A stretch of 64,000 bases of DNA. Origin: Planctomycetota bacterium (GTDB taxonomy: Bacteria; Planctomycetota; Planctomycetia; Pirellulales; UBA1268). Location: assembly GCA_029978905.1 (NCBI GenBank), contig JAPOIM010000009.1, positions 244 through 64,243 of the forward strand. Direction: 5' to 3'. Below, piece by piece: positions 45,002-53,671 of this stretch. Every line of letters starts with the position of its first letter. Position 1 is the first letter of the stretch. The position numbers and the translations under genes were made by a program. The notes under the pieces are model-generated. The model ran no database searches and was not told the origin of the DNA. It was given only the letters and a program-made list of their open reading frames with translations.

Positions 45002-47494
45002 ATGCGGATGCGTTTTAGAACTCTCGCAGCGGTATGTCTTGCGTGCGCGGGGTCGTTTGGGGTCGCCGTCGCCGAGGATGGCGTCGTTCCGAGCCTCACG
45101 GTCGACGTGTCGACGGGGCAGCCGGAGCCGGGGCCGCTGCGTCTTGTCGGAAGTCGTGATCGTCGGCAGCTCATCGCCACGGCCCTCTCGGCCGGCGTGC
45201 CTGATGTCGATGTGACGGCCGCGGTCGCCTGGCGTGTCGAACCCGCGACGCTCGCTACCGTGGAGCCCGGGGGAATGCTTGTTCCCTTGGCGGATGGTGA
45301 AGGGCAGGTCGTGGCCGCCTTTGAAGGGGCGGGCGAGGTGGCTGTGCCGCTGATTGTGGAGCGGATCGGAAATGATCCGCCGATCGACTTCATCAGCCAG
45401 ATCGTGCCGGTCTTTACCAAGTACGGCTGCAACGGTGGCGGCTGCCACGGCAAGAGTGGTGGCCAGAATGGCTTTCGTCTGTCGCTGCTCGGCTTTGAGC
45501 CCGCCGAGGATCACGAACACCTGGTGAAGGAAGCGCGCGGGCGACGCATTTCTCTGGTGGCGCCTGAGACGAGTCTGCTCCTTGAGAAGGCGGCGGCCGA
45601 GGTCCCACACGGTGGCGGCAAACTGATCGAAACAGGGTCGCCTTCCTACGAACTGATCGCTGAATGGATCCGCGAGGGCGCAAGGCCGAGTGGGGCGGAG
45701 CCGCCGCGTGTGTCGCGGATTGAGGTCTTTCCAACCGAACGCACGCTCTTTGCAGGGCAGCGGCAGCAGCTGCGGGTGATGGCCTTCTTTGATGATGGTC
45801 GAATCGAAGACGTCACCCGCATGGCGCAGTATGAGGTCAATGCTCCAGATCTCGCTGAAGTGGCCGTCGATGGGTTGGTGACGGCAACCGATCAAGGGGA
45901 TGGTCCGGCTCGCTGTGGAACCGTGGCGGTGATGGTCCGCTACCAGAGCCACGTGGGCGTGTTCCGCGGCACGACGCCACTGAGCACGGATCCCGGGCTG
46001 ATCCCTTCTCCCGAATCCTTTGCTCGGAACTTTGTTGACGAGCAGGTGCTTGCTCATCTGCAGAAGCTGGGTCTGCCACCGTCGCCGGTCTGCGACGACG
46101 CAACGTTCCTGCGGCGGGTGACGATCGACATCGCGGGTCGGCTGCCCACGTCTGAAGAAACGGCGGCCTTCCTGGCGAACACCGATGGGGATAAACGCGA
46201 TCGACTGATCGATCAGCTGGTGGACTCCGAAGACTACGCCCACAACTTTGCCACGAAGTGGTCGGCCATCCTGCGGAACAAGCGCGCGGGAGGGGAGATC
46301 CATCGCCACGGAAGCTATGCCTTCTACGATTGGATTCGGCACAGCATCGCGGAGAACAAGCCCTACAGCGAGTTTGTCCGCGACATCATCACAGCGACGG
46401 GGGAGGCGAATGCCAATCCTGCGGTGATTTGGTACCGCCAGGTGTCGGACATCAACCAACAGGTTGAAGACGCCTCGCAGCTGTTTCTCGGCCAGCGTTT
46501 GCAGTGTGCGCGATGCCACCATCACCCGTTTGAGAAGTGGGGCACCGACGACTACTTCGAACTCGCCGCCTTCTTCTCGCGCGTGGGCCGTAAGAAGGGC
46601 CTGCAGCCAGGTGAGGATCGGCTCTTCCACAATCGCGGGGTGGCTTCTGCGAACGGTCCGAAGGGAAGCCATAAGGCTGCGGTACTCGGTGCCGAGCCCG
46701 GTGACATGCCGATCGATTCCGATCCGCGACAAGAGCTAGCCGATTGGATGGTGGCTGCAGACAACCCCTTCTTCGCCCGTTCGCTCGTGAATCGCTACTG
46801 GAAGCACTTCTTTGCCGTGGGGCTTGTCGAACCGGAAGACGATATGCGGGTCACCAATCCCGCAACCAATCCGGAACTGCTCGACGCCTTGGCGACCGCG
46901 TTTACCGAGCATGGCTACGACATGAAGTGGTTGGTGCGGACGATCTGTCGCTCCACGACGTATCAACTCTCGGCCGTTCCCAACGACTACAACTCCCAAG
47001 ACCGGCAGAGCTACTCCCGGTTCTTCGCGCGTCGCCTTCCCGCAGAGATCGCTCTGGATGCGATCGACGTGCTTACCGGGAGCCAGACCAGCTTTGCGGG
47101 AACACTGCCGGGCACTCGTGCTGTGGAGTTGCCCGACCCGAACTTCGACAACTACTTCCTCACGGTGTTTGGTCGGCCGAATGCCGACAGTGCCTGCGAG
47201 TGCGAGCGTGGGTCTGAGGCCAACCTCGCCCAGAGTCTGCACCTGATCAACTCTGCCGACATCTTGGGCAAACTCTCTGGCAGCCGTGCCAGCACGTTCG
47301 CGGAGGATGCGGCAACACCGACGGCGAGCAAGATCGATCAGGTGTATCTGGTGGCCCTTTCGCGTCATCCCTCTCCGGAAGAAACGGCAGAGATTGAGGC
47401 GTACCTCGCAGCGCGGGCGGATCGCTCCAAGGAAGCTTGGGAGGATGTCGTCTGGTCGCTGCTGAACACCAAAGAGTTTCTCTTCAACCATTGA
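45002..47494 (+). CDS. Big2-like + DUF1549/DUF1553 (PSD1) protein
   Basis: 830 aa from ATG 45002 with GAGGAGGAG upstream. Signal peptide to about residue 24. An Ig-like or Big2-like domain comes first (LRLVGSRDRRQLIATA), then a cytochrome-like site CNGGGCHGKSGGQNGFRLSL, a second Big2-like domain (SRIEVFPTERTLFAGQRQQL), DUF1549 (FLRRVTIDIAGRLPTSEE; CARCHHHPFEKWGTDDYF) and DUF1553 (FARSLVNRYWKHFFAVGLVEPEDDM; DSACECERGSE). It ends VVWSLLNTKEFLFNH, the normal DUF1553 ending. Order and motifs match the C-terminal half of the 1721-residue protein at 18866. The gene 12 bases downstream encodes a PPC-domain protein. Confidence 0.93.
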   Translation: MRMRFRTLAAVCLACAGSFGVAVAEDGVVPSLTVDVSTGQPEPGPLRLVGSRDRRQLIATALSAGVPDVDVTAAVAWRVEPATLATVEPGGMLVPLADGEGQVVAAFEGAGEVAVPLIVERIGNDPPIDFISQIVPVFTKYGCNGGGCHGKSGGQNGFRLSLLGFEPAEDHEHLVKEARGRRISLVAPETSLLLEKAAAEVPHGGGKLIETGSPSYELIAEWIREGARPSGAEPPRVSRIEVFPTERTLFAGQRQQLRVMAFFDDGRIEDVTRMAQYEVNAPDLAEVAVDGLVTATDQGDGPARCGTVAVMVRYQSHVGVFRGTTPLSTDPGLIPSPESFARNFVDEQVLAHLQKLGLPPSPVCDDATFLRRVTIDIAGRLPTSEETAAFLANTDGDKRDRLIDQLVDSEDYAHNFATKWSAILRNKRAGGEIHRHGSYAFYDWIRHSIAENKPYSEFVRDIITATGEANANPAVIWYRQVSDINQQVEDASQLFLGQRLQCARCHHHPFEKWGTDDYFELAAFFSRVGRKKGLQPGEDRLFHNRGVASANGPKGSHKAAVLGAEPGDMPIDSDPRQELADWMVAADNPFFARSLVNRYWKHFFAVGLVEPEDDMRVTNPATNPELLDALATAFTEHGYDMKWLVRTICRSTTYQLSAVPNDYNSQDRQSYSRFFARRLPAEIALDAIDVLTGSQTSFAGTLPGTRAVELPDPNFDNYFLTVFGRPNADSACECERGSEANLAQSLHLINSADILGKLSGSRASTFAEDAATPTASKIDQVYLVALSRHPSPEETAEIEAYLAARADRSKEAWEDVVWSLLNTKEFLFNH

Positions 47495-47506
47495 TGGAGT
47501 GCGCGC

Positions 47507-50443
47507 ATGACCACCTCGTATTCGTGGAGGGCGGCCCGTGCCCAGTGGCGTCGCGGCGTAGTGAGATCGGTTTCTCGCCTGTCCGTGCTCCTTGTCGTGT
47601 TGGCGGTGGCGCTGGCCGCCTGGCTGCCCATCGCGGTCGCGGAACTGCCTGAGCCGATCCTGACCGCGATCGCGCCGCCTGGTGGCAGGCAAGGGGAGAG
47701 CGTCGAGGTTGTGCTCGCAGGCGAAGACCTCGACGAGGTGCACGCCATGGTGTTCTCGCATCCGGGGATCTCGGCCGCTCCGGTCATGGCCGACGCGACG
47801 GAGTTCGATCCGGAGCCGAGGCCCTTGGCGGGCAAGATGACCGTGGCGATCGGGGCTGACGTGCCTCCCGGAATCTATGAAGCCTCGGCGATCGGCCGCT
47901 TTGGCGTGAGCAGCCCCAGGCGATTTGTGGTGGGACGCTCGCAAGAGTTTCGAAAGACAGGGCCGATCGAGGCGGCCGAGAAGGCGCTGCCACTGCCGCT
48001 CGATGCGGTGGTCAACGCGGCGGCCGATGCCAATGCGGCGGACCACTATGCAATAGAGTGTCAGGCCGGGCAGCGGCTGCACCTCGAACTGTGGGCCAAC
48101 CGGCTCGACTCGCGCATCGATCCGCTTCTGGAGGTGCGAGGGCCTGACGGTCGGTTGGTTGAAGTCGCCGCCGACGTGATCCATGGCGATCCGGTCATTG
48201 ACCTGACGACCGTGGCCTCCGGCCGGCATGTGGTGCGGGTGCACGATCGATACGCCCGTGGCGGTGGGGAGTTTTTCTATCGGCTTGGTGTCTCAACGGG
48301 GCCTGTCGTGGTGGCCGTGTTTCCGGCCGCAGCAGAGCCGGGGCAGCCAGCAAAGATCACGCTGATGGGGCGTGGCCTGGGCGAAGGGGCCGTGCCCATG
48401 CCTGGCGACGACGGACGAGGACTCGAGCAAAAGTCGATCGACGTCGATCCTAGTCAGATCGGCTTCGACGATCCTGCAACCCCGCCTGGTCGGTTGCTCG
48501 CACCGCGCGATGCGGCTGCCGATCTGGTGCCGCTTCGCGGGGGGCTGTTTGACGAGCTCCCGAGCCCACCCACCGTGTTGCAGGTCGACCTCGATATCGT
48601 GCCAGAGGTGGAGCCCAACGATGGCGAGGATCAGCCACAGCTTGTGCCACGGCCGGCGGCGATTGCGGGGCGTTTTCACCCACGCGGTGACCGCGACTGC
48701 TTTGCGTTCGATGCCGCAGCCGGGGAGGTGATCACGCTCGATCTCTTTTCACGGAGGTTGGGGAGTGAGAGCGATGCGGCGATCAAAGTGGAGCGGTTGT
48801 CGTTTGATGACAACGGTGGAGTGACTGCCCACGAGATCTCCTTTGCTGACGACGGCCCGCAGGAGTTTCAGGGGGCGATGGTCGATCAGCCCACACTCGA
48901 TCCTCAGATCACCTTCACCGCGGACACGACCGCAACCTATCGAGTGACGGTAAAGGATTTGGCGGTGGACTCGGTGGCCAGCCCGGCTGCGAGCTACGTG
49001 CTCTCCATCAGGCCCCCGGCACCAGACTTTGAACTGCTCGCCCTGGTGGCCCGACCCGATCGAGGCGATGCCAGCAAACTGTATGCCTGCGCTCCGACGC
49101 TCGCGGCTGGCGGGACGGTCGCGCTTGATCTGCTGCTCGTGCGGCAGGACGGCTTCGCTGGAGACGTGACGATCACCGCAGAGAACCTGCCGGCTGGCGT
49201 CACGGCGGTGCCGGTGGTGATCGCGGGCGGGGCTCGTCGTGGGGTGGTGGTGTTGCAGGCTGCCGACGATGCCCAACCTCTCGAGCAAGAGATTCGCATC
49301 GTTGGTCGAGCGATGGTCGCTGGCAGCGAGGTGGCCAAGGTGGCACGGTCCGCCACGCTTCGCTGGAAGGTCAACAACGCCAACGAACCGCAGTTGGTTC
49401 GGCAGACGGAAGGGGTGCGTGTGGCGGTGACGGCCGATGCGGCTCCGGTCACCCTGCGGCCGAAGGAGTCGACGACTTTTGAGACGTCGCGCGGTGGCAA
49501 ACTTTCGATCCCCTTCGACGTGATTCGACGGCCTGGCGTGAAAGGTCCGTTGGCGTTGACGCCGATCGCGTACCCCGCCGAGATGAAACTGCCCGACGCC
49601 CTGAAGGTGCCGGAGGTGAAGTTTGAAGAACCGCAACTCGCCGAAGGGGAAACGTCGCCGCCGCCCGCGAGCGGGGAAGTGGCCGTGGATGTCGAACCAG
49701 GTGTGGCCCCCGGGGTGTACACCGTCACGCTTCAGGGGGTGGCGAAGTACGCCTTCTCGCGAAACCCTCAAGCCGCCGAGCGGGCCAAGGCCGATCTCGA
49801 ACGAGTGACGGCGGCCACCCAGCAGCGGGCGGAAGCGGTTGAGGCATCGAAGACGGCGCTGGCGACTGCGGAGAAGGTGGTCGCCGACGCGCAGGCGGCT
49901 GGCAACGAGCCTCCTCCCGAGATGCTCGCCACACGTGATTCGGCTCAAAAAGCGGTGGCCGACGCGGAGGCGGCCTTCAAGGCTGCTGAGGAGGAGCGGG
50001 GGCGCCGTGAAAAGGTGGCGACGGATGCGGCCGCGGCTTCGGCTGCGAAAGACATCGATGTGCCTGTGTTGCTGCCACCACTCACGGTGGTCGTCGCCGA
50101 TGCTCCTGTGTCGATGACGACAAGCCCGGATGGGGTGGCCGTCGCCGCGGGCACCGCCGGGGAAATGAAGATTGCCGTGGAACGGAAGTACGGGTTTGCC
50201 GGGCCCGTCACGATCGAGGCGGTCGCCGCCTCGCCAGTGGAAGGCCTTGGTCTGGCGGCCGCGACAGTTGCTGCAGAAGCCACAGAGGGAGTTGTGGCGA
50301 TCACCACCACGGAGGCCACGCCTCCCGGAAGCCACACGGTCACACTCAAGGGGAAGGTGAGTTTCTTCGACAGGGAAGTCGCGTTTGAGCGGCAGGTGCC
50401 GCTGATTGTTTCTGCCCGAGTCCAGGAGTCGCCGCAACCATGA
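47507..50443 (+). CDS. Exported PPC-domain (pre-peptidase C-terminal) protein with an inserted coiled coil
   Basis: 978 aa. Signal peptide (LSVLLVVLAVALAAWLPIAVA). An IPT/Ig-like opening (PEPILTAIAPPGGRQGESVEV) is typical of planctomycete PPC proteins. PPC-like domain 1: NAADHYAIECQAGQRLHLELWANRL. PPC-like domain 2: DRDCFAFDAAAGEVITLDLFSRRLG. Further beta domains follow. About residues 754-848 are a charged Ala/Glu/Lys coiled coil (QAAERAKADLERVTAATQQR; VADAEAAFKAAEEERGRREK) set inside an otherwise beta-rich stretch, between YTVTLQGVAKYAFS and DIDVPVLLPPLTVVV. Probably secreted or surface-bound and non-enzymatic. It overlaps the next gene by four bases. Confidence 0.88.
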   Translation: MTTSYSWRAARAQWRRGVVRSVSRLSVLLVVLAVALAAWLPIAVAELPEPILTAIAPPGGRQGESVEVVLAGEDLDEVHAMVFSHPGISAAPVMADATEFDPEPRPLAGKMTVAIGADVPPGIYEASAIGRFGVSSPRRFVVGRSQEFRKTGPIEAAEKALPLPLDAVVNAAADANAADHYAIECQAGQRLHLELWANRLDSRIDPLLEVRGPDGRLVEVAADVIHGDPVIDLTTVASGRHVVRVHDRYARGGGEFFYRLGVSTGPVVVAVFPAAAEPGQPAKITLMGRGLGEGAVPMPGDDGRGLEQKSIDVDPSQIGFDDPATPPGRLLAPRDAAADLVPLRGGLFDELPSPPTVLQVDLDIVPEVEPNDGEDQPQLVPRPAAIAGRFHPRGDRDCFAFDAAAGEVITLDLFSRRLGSESDAAIKVERLSFDDNGGVTAHEISFADDGPQEFQGAMVDQPTLDPQITFTADTTATYRVTVKDLAVDSVASPAASYVLSIRPPAPDFELLALVARPDRGDASKLYACAPTLAAGGTVALDLLLVRQDGFAGDVTITAENLPAGVTAVPVVIAGGARRGVVVLQAADDAQPLEQEIRIVGRAMVAGSEVAKVARSATLRWKVNNANEPQLVRQTEGVRVAVTADAAPVTLRPKESTTFETSRGGKLSIPFDVIRRPGVKGPLALTPIAYPAEMKLPDALKVPEVKFEEPQLAEGETSPPPASGEVAVDVEPGVAPGVYTVTLQGVAKYAFSRNPQAAERAKADLERVTAATQQRAEAVEASKTALATAEKVVADAQAAGNEPPPEMLATRDSAQKAVADAEAAFKAAEEERGRREKVATDAAAASAAKDIDVPVLLPPLTVVVADAPVSMTTSPDGVAVAAGTAGEMKIAVERKYGFAGPVTIEAVAASPVEGLGLAAATVAAEATEGVVAITTTEATPPGSHTVTLKGKVSFFDREVAFERQVPLIVSARVQESPQP

Positions 50444-53400
50444 CCTGCATCGTGATGACCGCTCACTTTCGGCGCACGCCCCTCTTTGCCCGTCTTTCCT
50501 TCACCGCCTGTGCCACGCTCACTGCCGTCGTGGTCGCCTCGTTCGTGGTTCCTCACCCCGTACAGGCTCAGGAAGAGGGGCTGCCTGTGGCGGTCATTGA
50601 GCGGGATGCTTCGGTTCGCTACCAGGACGAGATTGTGCCGATGCTGTCGGCCAACTGCACCGCGTGCCACAACGAAAAGGTGACCGAAGGTGGGCTCTCG
50701 ATGGATTCGCTCGAGCGGATTGTCGCTGGAGGTGATTCTGGGCCGGGCGTCGTGGCAGGCAACGCGTCGGAAAGCCTGCTCTTTCTCAGGGCCGCCCACC
50801 GTCTCGACGATGCGATGCCGCCTGAAGACAACGGCGTTGGTGCGGTGAACCTGTCGCCCGAGCAGCTTGGGCTCCTCCAACGGTGGATCGACGAAGGGGC
50901 TCAGGCTGGGCCGTTAGCGATGCGGCCCGTCGACTGGAAGCCGCTTCCGCCCGGGGTAGGCGGGGTGTTGGCGGTGGCGCTCTCCGGTGATGGGCGGGTG
51001 ACGGCCGCGGCACGCGGTGGGCGGGTGACGCTCTACGACACGCGGTCCGGGGGCAGGCTTACGTCGGGGGCGGGAGAGGCTGCTGCCACCTCGAGTCTGG
51101 TCGACCCCACGCTCGTGACGGCAAGTGACGAGGGGAGTGGGCTGGCTCACGCGGATGTGGTGACCGCGATGGCTTTTTCGCCCGTGGACGATCTTTTGGC
51201 GACGGGCTCGTTTCGCACGATCAAACTCTGGGCTCGGAATGCGGTGGGGAAACTTGCCGACATCCCAGGGTCTGGAGGCGGGGTGTTGCTGGGCGTGGCC
51301 GACAGCCCCAAGGGAATCGCCGCGATTGGCCTCGCAGATGGCCGGGTCGCCATCGCCGACGTTGCCGCACCGAACGTCGCCGAGACGCTTCGCATCCTTG
51401 GCACCCCTGGCCCAGCGGCGGTGGCGGGAGTGCTGTCAGCGGATGCGTCCACGCTCTACGTTGCCGCACAAGACAACTCCCTGACGGCCTACCGCCTTGA
51501 GGATGGTGCGATCATTGGTCGCCTGCTGCGGCCACTGGCGATCAGCGCCCTCGTCCTCGCGCACGGTGAGAGCCAGTTGGTCAGTTCCGAAGCCGACGGC
51601 TCGCTGCGCTGCTGGAAACTCCCCCTGCCTGCTGTCGAGGAAACCGCGGCGCCGGCGGAACTGGTGCGCGAGATTGCTGGAGCAGCCTTCCCGGTGACTG
51701 CGATGCGGGAAGTGCCAGGTTTCTCTGGCCAGGTGCTTGCGGGGTGTGCGGATGGGGTGGTGCGGCTTTGGAACCTCGCCGACGGGGGACTGGTCCGCGA
51801 GTTTCCCCACGGTGGGGCTGTCGCGTCGTTGGCGGTCAACCACGATGGCACGCGGTTGGCCACGGTGGGGGGCGTGCCTGGCGTGAAGGTCTGGAGTCTC
51901 GCTGATGCCGCGCTCATCACGCACACCCAAGGCGATCACGAACTCGCGGATCGCTTGGCTCGCCTCGATGCCGACCTGCGGGTGCTCGGCCAGGACGGCG
52001 ACTATGCCAAGGCTCAGGTGACGGCGGCCGAAGAGGCGAAGACGAAGGCAGCCGAAGAACTGAAGCAGATGCAGGAAAAGCTCGCGGCGGCGGAGAAAGA
52101 CGCCACGGAAAAAGGAGAGACAGCTGCTGCGGCCACGGCGGCTCGCGAAGAAGCCGATCGCGTGGCGGCTGGTGCCGTGGCCGCCGTGCCATTGGCTGAA
52201 GCCGCTGTTGAGGCGGCCAAGATGGTTGTGGCAGAAGCGACCGCAGCCGTGGAGGCTGCCGCTGCCAGCCGGGCAAGTTTTGTGAAGGCCACGGAAGGTG
52301 CTGCGGATGCGGCCGAGGCCTTAAAGCCGCTCGATGCGGCAGTGGAGGCGGCGGCTGCAGCCAAAGCGGCAGCCGAGGCTGCGGTGGCAGCAGCCGAAGG
52401 TCAGGTGCCGCGGTCGAAGGCTCGCGTCGATGAGACCGCGAAGATGGTCGAGGAGCAGAAGAAGGCCGAGACGGCGGCCGTCGACGCCTCCAAGGCTTCC
52501 GAAACCGCGCTCACATCGGCTCGACGCGACCACGATTTCGCTACCGCACAGGTGGCGCGGGCCGACGAGGCGTTGCCGCAGCGACAGGCTGAACTGACCG
52601 CGCTTGAGGCCAAGCGAACAGACGTCGAAGCGGAACGGAACGGACTCGCCGAGGGACAACCGGCAGCGATGCATCCTTTTGTGAGCGTGAGCTTTCGACG
52701 GGATGGAAGTCGCGTGCTGTGCCTTGACCCGCACGGGAGCGTGCTTGAGTGCGGCGGGCTCGATGGCCTTCCGCGGCGGCGGATGTCGGTGGCCGCGGGT
52801 GCCGTCACTCTCGCGGCCACGGCTGATCACCGGCTCCTGGTGTGTGGTGGGCCCGATTTTGCTTCGGTGTGGGATGCAAGTGATCGGTGGACGCTGCTGC
52901 GCACCATAGGTGGTGAGCAGGTTCCGCCAGCGATCGACGATGACCCAACGGGCCCGCCGGTCGATGCGGTGCTCGCGCTTGCCTTTTCTCCCGACGGAAC
53001 GTTTCTGGCCTCGGGGAGTGGCCGCGCGAGTCGTGGTGGCGAGATCAAACTCTGGAACGTGGCCGACGGCACGCTTGTGCGGAGCCTTGTTCAGCCCCAC
53101 TCCGACACCGTGGTCTCGCTCGCCTTTTCGCGAGACGGAGCCTCGCTCGCTTCCGGAGGGACCGATCGGCTCGCCAAGATGCATGACGTGGCCAGTGGAG
53201 CCACGGTGAAGAGCTTTGAAGGCCACACGGGCCACGTCCTGGGAGTTGCCTGGCAGGCCAATGGTCGACGGCTGGTGACTGCCGGAGCCGACAATGTGCT
53301 CAAAGTCTGGGACGTGACGACGGGTGAACAGCAGCGAACGATCGGCGGCCTCGGACGCGAGGCGACGGGTGTGCGGTTTCTCGGCGAAGGAGAGGAAATC

Positions 53401-53613
53401 GCAGCCACCTCAGGCGATGCCACCGTCCGCGTCTTCAACGCGGCATCCGGCGGCGAGGTCCGGCGGCTGCAGGGCGCGGGCGACTTCGTGCAGTCCATCG
53501 CGGTTGCTGGTTCGACGCTCGCAGTCGGAAGCCAAGACGGCCGCATGCTGATCTGGGCGGTCGAGAACCCGCAGCCCATGCACACCCTCGAACCGTCGCC
53601 GGCTCGCGACTGA
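50440..53613 (+). CDS. PSCyt1 + WD40 protein split by a long coiled coil
   Basis: 1057 aa; ATGA overlap with the PPC gene. Signal peptide ending near VPHPVQA. PSCyt1 site CTACH (73-77) followed by GGLSMDSLERIVAGGDSGPGVV. WD40 blades 1 (about 165-490): AMAFSPVDDLLATGSFRTIKLW and SLAVNHDGTRLATVGG. A coiled coil from about 497 to 740, almost entirely Ala, Glu, Lys (EEAKTKAAEELKQMQEKLAAAEKD). WD40 blades 2 (about 745-1050): LAFSPDGTFLASGSG, LAFSRDGASLASGGTDRLAKMHD, and GVAWQANGRRLVTAGADNVLKVWD. The N-terminal half resembles the N-terminal half of the 1721-residue protein. Likely periplasmic. Confidence 0.9.
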   Translation: MTCIVMTAHFRRTPLFARLSFTACATLTAVVVASFVVPHPVQAQEEGLPVAVIERDASVRYQDEIVPMLSANCTACHNEKVTEGGLSMDSLERIVAGGDSGPGVVAGNASESLLFLRAAHRLDDAMPPEDNGVGAVNLSPEQLGLLQRWIDEGAQAGPLAMRPVDWKPLPPGVGGVLAVALSGDGRVTAAARGGRVTLYDTRSGGRLTSGAGEAAATSSLVDPTLVTASDEGSGLAHADVVTAMAFSPVDDLLATGSFRTIKLWARNAVGKLADIPGSGGGVLLGVADSPKGIAAIGLADGRVAIADVAAPNVAETLRILGTPGPAAVAGVLSADASTLYVAAQDNSLTAYRLEDGAIIGRLLRPLAISALVLAHGESQLVSSEADGSLRCWKLPLPAVEETAAPAELVREIAGAAFPVTAMREVPGFSGQVLAGCADGVVRLWNLADGGLVREFPHGGAVASLAVNHDGTRLATVGGVPGVKVWSLADAALITHTQGDHELADRLARLDADLRVLGQDGDYAKAQVTAAEEAKTKAAEELKQMQEKLAAAEKDATEKGETAAAATAAREEADRVAAGAVAAVPLAEAAVEAAKMVVAEATAAVEAAAASRASFVKATEGAADAAEALKPLDAAVEAAAAAKAAAEAAVAAAEGQVPRSKARVDETAKMVEEQKKAETAAVDASKASETALTSARRDHDFATAQVARADEALPQRQAELTALEAKRTDVEAERNGLAEGQPAAMHPFVSVSFRRDGSRVLCLDPHGSVLECGGLDGLPRRRMSVAAGAVTLAATADHRLLVCGGPDFASVWDASDRWTLLRTIGGEQVPPAIDDDPTGPPVDAVLALAFSPDGTFLASGSGRASRGGEIKLWNVADGTLVRSLVQPHSDTVVSLAFSRDGASLASGGTDRLAKMHDVASGATVKSFEGHTGHVLGVAWQANGRRLVTAGADNVLKVWDVTTGEQQRTIGGLGREATGVRFLGEGEEIAATSGDATVRVFNAASGGEVRRLQGAGDFVQSIAVAGSTLAVGSQDGRMLIWAVENPQPMHTLEPSPARD

Positions 53614-53671
53614 GTTGTCGGCGTTCGCGTTGCGTTCGAGCGTTCGCCGGCTCTTCGCTGCCGTGCGTCTG

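Noticed and set aside
44480-46732. 750-residue minus-strand ORF opposite the DUF1552 and PSD1 genes
   Set aside because: Antisense shadow: low-complexity Arg/His-rich sequence, and the plus strand carries conserved domains throughout.
22900-52660. Ala/Glu/Lys-rich stretches as DNA tandem repeats
   Set aside because: The protein composition repeats but the DNA has no regular repeat unit; codons vary. They are coiled coils, not DNA repeats.
53614-53671. Imperfect inverted repeat CGGCGTTCGC / GCGTTCGCCG between convergent genes
   Set aside because: The central two positions mismatch and no T-run follows, so it is too weak to call a terminator.
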